64,000 nucleotides of DNA from Planctomycetaceae bacterium (GTDB taxonomy: Bacteria; Planctomycetota; PLA2): contig WYBS01000092.1 in NCBI GenBank assembly GCA_011525755.1, positions 1 to 64,000 of the forward strand, read 5' to 3'. The position numbers were made by a program, and so were the translations under genes. Of the stretch, positions 21,809-29,483 are shown one piece after another. Under the pieces are notes generated by a model. That model was not told the origin of the DNA. It did not search any database and saw only the letters and a list, made by a program, of their open reading frames with translations. Within the stretch, counting starts at the first letter, position 1. The number at the start of each line of letters is the position of its first letter.

Positions 21809-21845
21809 ATTCGCGGCCCGCCCTTCTTCCCCAAGGCCTGCACGC

Positions 21846-23210
21846 TCAGAACCCTCCCGCCTGCGCCCCCGCGCTCTCGAAGGCCGGGGTCTCGAAGCGG
21901 AGGATGTGCCCGAAGAAGTGGAGCGGGACCCGCCCGGTGGGGCCGTTCCTCTGCTTCGCGATGATCACGTCCGCGTCCCGCGCATTCTCGGGCGTGGGGT
22001 TGTACTGCGACTCGCGGTAGAGGAAGAGGATCAGGTCGGCATCCTGCTCGAGCGCGCCGGACTCGCGCAGGTCGCTCATGCGGGGGACCCGGTTCTCGCG
22101 GCTGTCGACGCCGCGGTTGAGCTGGGAGATCGCGATCACCGGCACCTCGAGCTCGCGGGCCATCGCCTTCAAGCCGCGGCTGATCTGGGCGATCTCCTGC
22201 TGGCGGTTCTCCGCCGAGCCCGTCTCCATGAGCTGGAGGTAGTCGACGACGACCAGCGAGAGGCCGCTCCGCTGCTTGATGCGGCGCGCCTTGGCACGCA
22301 TCTGGATCACCGTGGTCGCGCTCGAGTCGTCGATGAAGATCGGCGCCTCCATGAGGTGATCCGCCGCCTCGGTGAGCTTCTGGATGTCCTCGTTGGCGAG
22401 GTCGCCCCGCCGCACCCGCTGGAGCTCGACGCGCGCGCGCGAGCAGAGCATGTTCCGGACGAGGTGCTGCCGGCTCACCTCGAGGCTGAAGTAGACGACC
22501 GCCTTCTTCTCCTTCACGCCGACGTGGTCGACGATGCAGTTGCAGAAGGTCGTCTTGCCCATCGAAGGCCGCCCGGCCACGATCACGAGATCGCCCTTGC
22601 CGAGTCCCGCGGTCATCTGGTCGAGCTGGAGGTAGCCCGTCGTGAGCCCGGTCATCGCGCCGCCGGTGTCGATGAGCTGCTGGATCTCGTCGAACGTCTC
22701 GTTGAGGATCGCCTGGATCGACACCGTCTCCGTGTCGGCGGCGCCGCGCGAGAGCGCGAAGACCTGCGCCTCGGCCCAGTCGAGCAGCTCGTGGCCCGGC
22801 TGGCCGCCCTCGTAGGCGGCGGACTGGATCGACGTGCAGACGTGGATCAGGCTGCGCGTGACGGCCTTCTCGCTCACGATGCGCGCGTAGTCCGCGGCGC
22901 CCGCCGCCGACGGCACCTGCGCCGCGAGCTGCGCGAGATACGCCTCCCCGCCGATCTTGCCGAGGTCCCCGCGCCGCTCGAGCTCCGCCTTGATGAGCAC
23001 CGGGTCGATGCGGCTCGACCCCTGGTGGTAGAGGTGCGAGCACGCCTCGAAGATCTTCTGGTGCGCGGTCGCGTAGAAGTCCTCCGCCTTGACGAGCGGA
23101 AGGACCACGGTGAGCACGTCCCCGTCGAGGAGGATCGCGCCGAGCAGCGAACGCTCCGCGTCCTCGCTGTGCGGGGGAAGGCGGGTGAAGGTTCTTTGTG
23201 CCGAGTCCAT
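21846..23210 (-). CDS. dnaB: replicative DNA helicase DnaB
   Basis: This 454-residue hexameric helicase unwinds DNA at the replication fork. It has the N-terminal all-helical domain (LPPHSEDAERSLLGAILLD), Walker A GRPSMGKTT (about 215), Walker B VVVDYLQLM and the DLRESGALEQDAD..LFLYR block that ends the RecA-like core. It follows rplI at 222 nt, the arrangement seen in many bacteria (rpsF-rpsR-rplI-dnaB). The gap contains a CGGCGC/GCGCCG hairpin and possible -10 hexamers. Confidence 0.96.
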   Translation of the reverse strand: MDSAQRTFTRLPPHSEDAERSLLGAILLDGDVLTVVLPLVKAEDFYATAHQKIFEACSHLYHQGSSRIDPVLIKAELERRGDLGKIGGEAYLAQLAAQVPSAAGAADYARIVSEKAVTRSLIHVCTSIQSAAYEGGQPGHELLDWAEAQVFALSRGAADTETVSIQAILNETFDEIQQLIDTGGAMTGLTTGYLQLDQMTAGLGKGDLVIVAGRPSMGKTTFCNCIVDHVGVKEKKAVVYFSLEVSRQHLVRNMLCSRARVELQRVRRGDLANEDIQKLTEAADHLMEAPIFIDDSSATTVIQMRAKARRIKQRSGLSLVVVDYLQLMETGSAENRQQEIAQISRGLKAMARELEVPVIAISQLNRGVDSRENRVPRMSDLRESGALEQDADLILFLYRESQYNPTPENARDADVIIAKQRNGPTGRVPLHFFGHILRFETPAFESAGAQAGGF

Positions 23211-23432
23211 GGTTGCCGAAGCGGCGCAGCGTAGCGCCGGCGCGCCCGCGAGGGAACGCCTGATCGAGCCTAATCACGAGAGGGACGAAAATCGTGGAGT
23301 GCCGGTGGAGAGCCTGCGCGAATCCGGTTCGCGAACGGGGGGGAACCGGTCGGGGATCGGGGGATGGTCGCGGAAGGGGGAGGGGGTCCCGCACCTCCCC
23401 CAGGCATCGCGGCGGGCCGCCTGGCCCCGGGG

Positions 23433-23915
23433 CTAGGAGGCCGCGCTCGAGGGCTCGACGACCCAGACGCGGATCTCGACCGCGTTGTCGGCGTCGAGGC
23501 GGATCGGCACGTTGTAGATGCCGAGCTCCTTGAGCGGGCTCTCGAGGACGATCATCCGCTCCTCGACCTCGAGCTTCTTGTCGCGCAGCGCCGCTGCGAT
23601 CGCCGCGGCGCCGACCGAGCCGAAGAGGTGCCCCTCGTCGCTCGCGCGCTCCTCGAGGGTCACCGAGAGGCCCTCGAGCAGCTTCGCGAGATCGGCGACC
23701 TTCTTCGCGCGCTCGGCACGGGTCTTCTTCGCGTGCTCGCGGGCGCGCTCGACGCGCTGGAGCGCCTCGGGCGTGACCGGGCACGCGACGCCGTTCGGGA
23801 AGAGGAAGTTGCGGGCGAACCCGGGCCGCACGTCGACGACCTCGCCGACCTCGCCCAGATGCTCGTTGTCCTCGAGCAGGAGGACCTTCACGTTGCGGCG
23901 GACGCGGGCGACCAT
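23433..23915 (-). CDS. rplI: ribosomal protein bL9
   Basis: A 160-residue large-subunit protein. The N-terminal RNA-binding fold (MKVLLLEDNEHLGEVGEVVDVRPGFARNFL with a short extension before it), the long connecting helix and the C-terminal domain (GSVGAAAIAAAL) are all present. A GAGGGGAG Shine-Dalgarno overlaps the end of rpsR, and the genes are only 3 nt apart. Confidence 0.96.
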   Translation of the reverse strand: MVARVRRNVKVLLLEDNEHLGEVGEVVDVRPGFARNFLFPNGVACPVTPEALQRVERAREHAKKTRAERAKKVADLAKLLEGLSVTLEERASDEGHLFGSVGAAAIAAALRDKKLEVEERMIVLESPLKELGIYNVPIRLDADNAVEIRVWVVEPSSAAS

Positions 23916-23918
23916 GGC

Positions 23919-24179
23919 TTAGCTCCCCTCGTACGGGATCAGCGCCATGAAGCGCGCCCGCTTGATGGCTTCCTTGACCTTGCGCTGGAAGAGCGCGCTC
24001 GTCCCCGACCGCTTGCGGGCGAGGATCTTGCTCTGGCCGGTGCTGAGGCGCTGGAGCGTCGCGACGTCCTTCCAGTCGACCAGCTCCACGCCCATGCGCT
24101 CGAAGCGGCAGGTCCGGGCCTGGAACCGCTTGAACTTCTTCTTGTCGCGCTTGTCGCGCTTCTCCCGCTTCTCTCTCAT
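23919..24179 (-). CDS. rpsR: ribosomal protein bS18
   Basis: An 86-residue small-subunit protein. After a very basic start it has the DWKDVATLQRLSTGQSKILARKRSG block and the RAIKRARFMALIPY-type ending (here AIKRARFMALIPY). It sits 3 nt from both rpsF and rplI. ssb, often found between rpsF and rpsR, is absent. Confidence 0.96.
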   Translation of the reverse strand: MREKREKRDKRDKKKFKRFQARTCRFERMGVELVDWKDVATLQRLSTGQSKILARKRSGTSALFQRKVKEAIKRARFMALIPYEGS

Positions 24180-24182
24180 GCG

Positions 24183-24614
24183 CTACTCCTGCACGCTCGC
24201 GAAGTCGTCGAGGAGGCCCTCCTCGCCCTCGCGCTCCTCGTCCTCGCGGCGGGCGGCGCGGCGGCTCTCGAGCTCCTCCCGCGTCTTCTCCTGGTACTTG
24301 GCGCACTGCTCGAGGTAGGTCGGGATGTCCGTGTCGAGACGAAGGATGAGCTGGCGGAGGATCGTCTCGTTCAGCTCGCAGTCGCCCCGGAGCGCGTTGA
24401 GGTTCGCCCCGGGCATCTCGAACAGCGCGAGCAGGTAGATGCCGCGCTTGTGGCCCTTGATGTCGTAGGCCAGCTTGCGGTCATCCCACTTCTCGAACCG
24501 GGTGACCTTCGCGCCATGCTTCTCGAGCAGCGCGGACACGACCTTCTCCGTGCCAGCGGCATCCTCGCCGTGCTTCACGGGATCGACCAGGAACATCGCC
24601 TCGTACGGATACAT
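24183..24614 (-). CDS. rpsF: ribosomal protein bS6
   Basis: This 143-residue partner of bS18 on the small subunit has the ferredoxin-like fold, with YPYEAMFLVDP at the start, KWDDRKLAYDIKGHKRGIYLL and NALRGDCELNETILRQLI. A charged C-terminal tail of about 35 residues extends it beyond the usual 95-130. It begins 30 nt after the pth stop. Confidence 0.95.
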   Translation of the reverse strand: MYPYEAMFLVDPVKHGEDAAGTEKVVSALLEKHGAKVTRFEKWDDRKLAYDIKGHKRGIYLLALFEMPGANLNALRGDCELNETILRQLILRLDTDIPTYLEQCAKYQEKTREELESRRAARREDEEREGEEGLLDDFASVQE

Positions 24615-24644
24615 TTCAGTGGCCCTTCAGGGAAGCCCGTTAGG

Positions 24645-25232
24645 CTACGCGCGCTCCGCGGGAGGGTCAAGATCGCGGCGGTTCACCTCCCCCATCGCCC
24701 GCTCCCCGCCGAGGCGGATCCACAGCCGGGCCCCCTCCGCGGCCCGCCCGACGGCCTCCGCGGCGGCCTCCCGCTCCGCCGGGGGGAAGGGGGACAGCAC
24801 GTAGCGCTCCGCCGGTCCCGAGGGCTCGCCGACGCCGATGCGGAGCCTCGGGAAGGCCTCGGTGCCGAGGCTCGCGATGAGCGACCGGAGCCCGTTGTGT
24901 CCCCCGTCGCTCCCCGAGAGGCGCAGGCGGATCGCGCCGAGGGGGAGGTGGAAGTCGTCCACGACGACGAGGCAGCGCTCGAGGGGGATCCCCTCTCCGC
25001 CCTGGAGCGCCGCGAGCACGGGCCCGCAGCGGTTCACGTAGGTGAGCGGCTTCACGAGGAGCGTCGTCGCGCCCTCGATGCGGACGCGGGCGCCCTCTGC
25101 CGGAAGCCCCGGGAGCCGCCCGAACAGACCCCGCGCCGCCGCGCAGAGCGCGTCGACGACGAGGAACCCGAGGTTGTGCCGCGTGCCGTCGTACTCCGGA
25201 CCGGGGTTCCCGATGCCGAAGACGACGTGCAC
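24645..25232 (-). CDS. pth: peptidyl-tRNA hydrolase
   Basis: Pth releases peptides from prematurely dropped peptidyl-tRNA. The 195-residue protein has the catalytic and binding residues N9, H19 (GTRHNLGF), D92 (VVVDDFHLPLG) and N113 (GGHNGLRS). The GTG start is 6 nt after the rplY stop. It is part of the conserved run glmU-prs-rplY-pth-rpsF. Confidence 0.95.
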   Translation of the reverse strand: MHVVFGIGNPGPEYDGTRHNLGFLVVDALCAAARGLFGRLPGLPAEGARVRIEGATTLLVKPLTYVNRCGPVLAALQGGEGIPLERCLVVVDDFHLPLGAIRLRLSGSDGGHNGLRSLIASLGTEAFPRLRIGVGEPSGPAERYVLSPFPPAEREAAAEAVGRAAEGARLWIRLGGERAMGEVNRRDLDPPAERA

Positions 25233-25238
25233 GGGAGC

Positions 25239-25976
25239 CTACTTGCCCTTCGGCTTCGCCTCGCCCTTGCCCTTCGCGCCCTCGGGCGCCTTGCCCTTGG
25301 CCTCGGCGCCACCCTCCTCCTTGGACTCCTTCGCGGCCTTGCCCTTCGGCTCGACCACGGGCTCGGCGCTCGGCGCCGCGCCCTCCGCACCGGCTGCCGC
25401 GGCCGCCTCGGCGGGCGCCGCCTCCTCCGCCTTGCGCGGCGGGACGACGTGCACGATGAGATCGGTCGCGTGGCCCGCGGCGCGCACGTTGGGCGGGAAG
25501 ACGACCTCCCGGACGTGGACGCCTTCGAAGAGCTTCAGCGCGGAGACGTCGATCCGGATCTCGCTCGGGATCGAGTCGACGCGGGAGAAGACCTCGATCT
25601 CCGCCTTGACCAGCTGGAGCTCGCCGCCTTCGCCGATGCCCGCGGGGACGCCGAACGTGTGCACGGGCACCTTGATCCTCACCTCGTCCGTCATCTCGAC
25701 GCGGACGAAGTCCACGTGCTGGACGTACTCGCCGAGCACGTCCCACTTCACCTCGCGGAGAAGCGCGGTCTGCTCCTGCTCGCCGAGCTTCAGCCGGACG
25801 AGCGCGCTGTGCGCCTTGAGCACGTTCCCGAAGTCGAGCGCCTTCGTGAACAGGGGGACGTTCGCCTGCTTGCCTCCGTAGAGGATGCAGGGGACGCGCC
25901 CCTCCCGCCGGGCACGCCGGGATTGGGCCGTTCCGCTGGTCTCGCGCTTCTCGACGGGAAGATCGAGGATCTGCAT
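25239..25976 (-). CDS. rplY: ribosomal protein bL25 (CTC/TL5 type)
   Basis: bL25 is a 5S rRNA-binding protein. The 245-residue product has the N-terminal L25 domain (RRARREGRVPCILYGG) and the C-terminal beta domain of the long CTC form (VHVREVVFPPNV). A final stretch of about 65 residues, almost all Ala, Glu, Lys, Pro and Gly, follows. GAGG lies ahead of the ATG, and a TACGAT hexamer upstream could be an internal promoter. Confidence 0.93.
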   Translation of the reverse strand: MQILDLPVEKRETSGTAQSRRARREGRVPCILYGGKQANVPLFTKALDFGNVLKAHSALVRLKLGEQEQTALLREVKWDVLGEYVQHVDFVRVEMTDEVRIKVPVHTFGVPAGIGEGGELQLVKAEIEVFSRVDSIPSEIRIDVSALKLFEGVHVREVVFPPNVRAAGHATDLIVHVVPPRKAEEAAPAEAAAAAGAEGAAPSAEPVVEPKGKAAKESKEEGGAEAKGKAPEGAKGKGEAKPKGK

Positions 25977-26043
25977 GGGTACCTCGCTTGGAAGCCCCTT
26001 ATCGTAGCGGATCGCGCAAGCGGCGCCAGCGCCCGGCCGGAAA

Positions 26044-26062
26044 GGGGGGGGCTCCGGGGGCC
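26044..26062. repeat. C-rich dispersed repeat, copy between prs and rplY
   Basis: On the minus strand this reads GGCCCCCGGAGCCCCCCCC. It lies just after the prs stop, with its C-rich strand on the coding strand. Confidence 0.6.
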
Positions 26063-26073
26063 GGGGAGCGGCC

Positions 26074-27027
26074 CTACTCGTCCATGTCCATCTGGAAGAG
26101 CCGGGAGACCGACTCCGCGTGGTGGATCCGGAGGATCGCCTCGCCGAGGAGCCGGGCGACCGAGAGCACCCGCAGGTTCGGGCGCTGCTTCGCCTCGGGG
26201 AGCGGGATCGTGTCCGTCACCACGACCGCCTCGACCGGCGCGGCGTCGAGGAGCGCCATCGCGTTTCCGCAGAGCAGCGCGTGGGTCGCGGCGAGGTAGA
26301 CCTCCTTCGCGCCGAGGTCGTGGACGGTCTTCGCCGCCTGCGTGATCGAGCTCCCGGTCGAGATCATGTCGTCGATGAGCAGGACACCCTTGCCCTTCAC
26401 GTCGCCGATGACGTTCATCACCTCGGTCACGCGGTCGGACACGCGCCGCTTGTCCACGATCGCGAGACCGGCGTTGAGCCGCTTCGCGTAGCCGCGCGCG
26501 AGGCGCGAGGAGCCGACGTCGGGCGCCACGACGACGAGATCCTTGATGTCGAGGCGGCGGAAGTAGCGGCTCAGCACGGGCGCCGCGTAGAGGTGGTCCA
26601 CCGGGATGTCGAAGAACCCCTGGATCTGCGCCGCGTGCAGGTCGAGGCAGAGCACGCGCGACGCGCCCGCCTGGACGATCATGTTCGAGACGAGCTTCGC
26701 GGAGATCGGCACGCGCCCCTCGTCCTTCCGGTCCTGGCGCGCGTAGCCGAAGTAGGGGACGACGGCCGTGATCCGCTCCGCCGAGGCGCGCTTGAAGGCG
26801 TCGATCAGGAGCACGAGCTCCATCAGGTTGTCGTTCACCGGCGGGCAGGTCGGCTGGAGGACGAAGACGTCCGCGCCGCGCACGTCCTCCTCGATCTTCA
26901 CGCGCACCTCGCCGTCCGGGAAGCGCGTCACGCTCGCCTCGCCGAGCCGGAGATTCAAGTGCTCGCACATGCGCTCCGCGAGCGGCCGGTTGGCGGTGCC
27001 GCTGAAGACCTTCATCGAGTTGGCCAT
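26074..27027 (-). CDS. prs: ribose-phosphate pyrophosphokinase
   Basis: PRPP synthetase makes 5-phosphoribosyl diphosphate for nucleotide, NAD, His and Trp synthesis. The 317-residue protein has FSGTANRPLAERM at the start, FPDGEVRVKIEEDVRGADVF, FGYARQDRK, the catalytic HAAQIQGFFDIPVDHL and the PRPP loop VLLIDDMISTGSS. AGGAGA precedes the ATG by about five bases. It lies between glmU and rplY, as in many bacteria. Confidence 0.97.
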   Translation of the reverse strand: MANSMKVFSGTANRPLAERMCEHLNLRLGEASVTRFPDGEVRVKIEEDVRGADVFVLQPTCPPVNDNLMELVLLIDAFKRASAERITAVVPYFGYARQDRKDEGRVPISAKLVSNMIVQAGASRVLCLDLHAAQIQGFFDIPVDHLYAAPVLSRYFRRLDIKDLVVVAPDVGSSRLARGYAKRLNAGLAIVDKRRVSDRVTEVMNVIGDVKGKGVLLIDDMISTGSSITQAAKTVHDLGAKEVYLAATHALLCGNAMALLDAAPVEAVVVTDTIPLPEAKQRPNLRVLSVARLLGEAILRIHHAESVSRLFQMDMDE

Positions 27028-27126
27028 CGGTTCTCCTGGCGCCGCGCCCCTCCCCGAGCGCGGCGTCTTTGCGCGGTGTTGATTCTTCCATCCCGGAGGG
27101 ACGGTGTCACGGCCGCCGCCGGGCCC

Positions 27127-27143
27127 GCCCCCGGAGCCCCCCG
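27127..27143. repeat. C-rich dispersed repeat, copy between glmU and prs
   Basis: GCCCCCGGAGCCCCCCG stands just downstream of the glmU stop. Here the C-rich strand is opposite to the coding strand, so orientation relative to genes is not fixed. Confidence 0.6.
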
Positions 27144-27153
27144 GGATGACGCG

Positions 27154-28101
27154 CTACGGAAACGTCGTGCCGTCGGGGACGACGGCCCCGCGCGGCACGT
27201 GGGCGAAGGGGCCGATGCGGCAGCGTTTCCCGATCCGAGCGCCGGCGCCCACGAACGTGAACGGCCGGAGCGTCGTGCCGGGGCCGATCTCGACGTCCGC
27301 GTCGATCCTCGCCGTGTCGGGATCCTCGATCCGGACCCCCTCGAGGAGGAGCCGGTCCACGGCCCGGCGCCGCAGGATCCGCACGGCCTCCGCGAGCTCG
27401 AGCGGGTTGTTGACGCCGAGTGCCGCCCCCTCGTCGAGCGTCCGGAAGGCGTCCACCGGAAGGCCGTCCGCGAGGAGCAGCCGCGGGACGTCGGTCAGGT
27501 AGTACTCCCCCTGGGCGTTCTCGGGGGTGAGCCGCGCGAGCGCCGGGGCGAGCCGGTCGATGCCGGCCACCATGACCCCGGTGTTGATCTCCTTCACGGC
27601 CCGCTCCGCGGGGGTCGCGTCGGCCGTCTCCCGGATGTCTCTGAGCCGCCCGTCGGGTCCGCGGAGGATCCGGCCGAGCGAACCCGGCTCTCGCACCTCG
27701 GCGGAGAGGACGGTGAGGGCGCGCCGGTTCCTCCCATGGTCGCGGACGAGATCCAGGAGAACCGCGGAGGTGAGGAGCGGCGTGTCGCCGCAGACGACGA
27801 GGACGTCGCCCTTGAACCCCGCGAGGGCCGGGAGCGCGCACTGGACCGCATGGCCCGTGCCGCGCTGCTCCGCCTGGTGCGCGAAGGCGACCTCGCTGCC
27901 CTTGAGCGCCGTCTTCACCGCGTCGCCGCCGTGGCCGTGCACCACGACGACGGGCCTCGCGCCGAGGGGCCCGAGCGCCGCGAGGACGTGCTCCACGAGC
28001 GCGCGCCCGCACGCCTCGACGAGCACCTTGGGGACGTCCGCCTTCATCCGCTTGCCTTGGCCCGCGGCGAGAACGACGGCGGCGAGGGGTCTTTCCTGCA
28101 T
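27154..28101 (-). CDS. glmU: GlmU-type UDP-GlcNAc pyrophosphorylase lacking most of the acetyltransferase domain
   Basis: This 315-residue nucleotidyltransferase carries the GlmU N-terminal signatures LAAGQGKRMKADVPKVL, the ERGTGHAVQCALPAL-type block and GDTPLL. It keeps the helical linker and only a few hexapeptide-like turns (AGARIGKRCRIGPFAHVPRG) before ending, whereas bifunctional GlmU is about 450 residues. It probably makes UDP-GlcNAc from GlcNAc-1-P while acetylation is done elsewhere. Its ATG shares one base with the CCA end of the tRNA-Gln gene immediately upstream. Confidence 0.85.
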   Translation of the reverse strand: MQERPLAAVVLAAGQGKRMKADVPKVLVEACGRALVEHVLAALGPLGARPVVVVHGHGGDAVKTALKGSEVAFAHQAEQRGTGHAVQCALPALAGFKGDVLVVCGDTPLLTSAVLLDLVRDHGRNRRALTVLSAEVREPGSLGRILRGPDGRLRDIRETADATPAERAVKEINTGVMVAGIDRLAPALARLTPENAQGEYYLTDVPRLLLADGLPVDAFRTLDEGAALGVNNPLELAEAVRILRRRAVDRLLLEGVRIEDPDTARIDADVEIGPGTTLRPFTFVGAGARIGKRCRIGPFAHVPRGAVVPDGTTFP

Positions 28102-28174
28102 GGCTACCCGGCCAGGATTCGAACCTGGACTAAGAGATCCAAAGTCTCCTGTGCTACCGTTACACCACCGGGTA
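28101..28174 (-). tRNA. tRNA-Gln (anticodon TTG)
   Basis: On the minus strand the 71-nt body folds into a full cloverleaf. It has a 7-bp acceptor stem (TACCCGG/CCGGGTA), a D-stem GTGT/GCAC, an anticodon loop CTTTGGA, a 4-nt variable loop and a T-arm CCAGG-TTCGAAT-CCTGG. Discriminator G is followed by an encoded CCA. The final A is also the first base of the glmU start codon. Confidence 0.93.
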
Positions 28175-28184
28175 TCGGCTCCTT

Positions 28185-28227
28185 GGGTGTGTTTGAGGAG
28201 CCTGCCCTCGAGGCAGGCCCCACACCC
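28185..28227. other. nested inverted repeat between cinA and tRNA-Gln
   Basis: An outer pair GGGTGTG/CACACCC (28185-28191 and 28221-28227) encloses a perfect inner stem GCCTGCC/GGCAGGC with a 5-nt loop (28200-28218). It lies between the cinA stop and the tRNA 5' end. It may be a terminator or processing hairpin, but no T-run follows on either strand. Confidence 0.45.
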
Positions 28228-28234
28228 CTAGAGC

Positions 28235-29449
28235 CTAACCCAGAAGCCGGTGGCGCAGCAGGTCGAGCGCGATCCACGCGAACCGGCGGCGGACGGCGTT
28301 CCTATCCCCCCGGCAGGAGACCTTCTCGACCTTCTCCCCCTTCGGCCCCACGACCGCCACGAACCCGCGGCCGGTCGGGGTCCCCCGCTCGTCGAGATCG
28401 GGGCCGGCGACCCCGGTGGTCGCGATCCCCACGTCCGCCGACAGCTTCTTCCTCGCCGCCCGGGCCATCCGGAGCGCCGTCTCCTCGGAGACGGTGCCCG
28501 CCTTCGAGAGCACGGTCTTGGGCACATCGAGGAGCTCGTGCTTCGCCTCCGGCACGTAGGCGACGATCGACCCCTTGAGCACCTCCGACGCGCCGGGCTG
28601 GTCGACGACGAGGCTCGCGAGCATGCCGCCCGTGATCGACTCCGCGAGCGCGAGCGTCAGCCCGCGCTCCTTCATCGCGTCGAGGACGACGCCCGCGAGC
28701 GTCTGGTCCCCCTCGCCGAAGACGTGGCGGTCGAGCTTCTTCCGGATCTCGGCCGCGCGCTGCTCCGCCGACGCGCCGGTGATCGTGATCGTGATGATCC
28801 CGTCGCGCACCGTGACGCCGACGACGGGGTCGCGGGCGCGGTCGAGCAGCTCGCCGAGCTTCTCCGCCACCTCCGCCTCGCGGAGCCCGAACACGCGCAG
28901 CACGCGCGAGGGCATGGGCTTCGTCCCGGCGAAGGTCGCCTTCATGTCGGGCAGCACCGACTGCTCGAAGATCGCCTCGAGCTCGAGCGGCACGCCCGGA
29001 AGCGCGTAGACCGGCGTCCCGCCCATCTCGACGCGCAGGCCCGCCGCCATCCCGACGGGGTTCGGCAGGATGACCGCGCCATCCGGCACGCGCGCCATGC
29101 GGGCGTTGCGGCGCGGCGCCTTCCCGCCCGCCTTCTCCATGACCTGCGCCCTGAGCGCGCGGTCCGGCACGAGGAGCTTGCCGGCCGCGCCGGCGAGCGC
29201 CTCGCGCGTCACGTCGTCGGGCGTCGGGCCGAGCCCGCCGGTCACGACGACCGTGTCCGCGCGCCCGGCGAGGCTCTTGAGCGAGTCCGCGATCGCGAAC
29301 TCGTCGTCGCCGACGGTGTCGGTCGCGACGACGAGGAACCCGGCGTCGGTCAGCCGCTGCGCCATGTAGGCCGCGTTCGTGTTGATCGTCCGGCCTCCGA
29401 GCAGCTCGTCGCCGACCGAGAGAATCGCTGCGCGCGTGAGCTTCATCAT
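28235..29449 (-). CDS. cinA: CinA-family nicotinamide-nucleotide amidohydrolase
   Basis: This 404-residue two-domain protein has an N-terminal molybdopterin-binding-like (COG1058) domain, with VGDELLGG, TGGLGPTPDD and LPGVPLE. The C-terminal deamidase domain starts near 250 and contains LALAESITGGMLAS and TTGVAGPD. CinA/PncC hydrolyses NMN to nicotinate mononucleotide in pyridine-nucleotide salvage, and the first domain acts on ADP-ribose in some members. An AGGGGG sequence precedes the tandem ATGs. Confidence 0.93.
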   Translation of the reverse strand: MMKLTRAAILSVGDELLGGRTINTNAAYMAQRLTDAGFLVVATDTVGDDEFAIADSLKSLAGRADTVVVTGGLGPTPDDVTREALAGAAGKLLVPDRALRAQVMEKAGGKAPRRNARMARVPDGAVILPNPVGMAAGLRVEMGGTPVYALPGVPLELEAIFEQSVLPDMKATFAGTKPMPSRVLRVFGLREAEVAEKLGELLDRARDPVVGVTVRDGIITITITGASAEQRAAEIRKKLDRHVFGEGDQTLAGVVLDAMKERGLTLALAESITGGMLASLVVDQPGASEVLKGSIVAYVPEAKHELLDVPKTVLSKAGTVSEETALRMARAARKKLSADVGIATTGVAGPDLDERGTPTGRGFVAVVGPKGEKVEKVSCRGDRNAVRRRFAWIALDLLRHRLLG

Positions 29450-29483
29450 GGCTGCCCCCTATTCGACACGATGCACGAACCTT

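Noticed and set aside
17739-23234. Very long open frame on the plus strand opposite lpxC-fabZ, bamA and dnaB
   Set aside because: It is a GC-bias shadow: the translation is Arg/Leu/Asp/Val-rich repetitive sequence with no domain, while the minus strand carries clear conserved genes in the same interval.
27154-28101. Bifunctional GlmU annotation
   Set aside because: The protein is 315 residues and ends before the long hexapeptide beta-helix needed for acetyltransferase activity.
28185-28227. Confident intrinsic terminator for cinA
   Set aside because: The hairpin is strong but lacks a T-run on either strand, so it is listed only as an inverted repeat.
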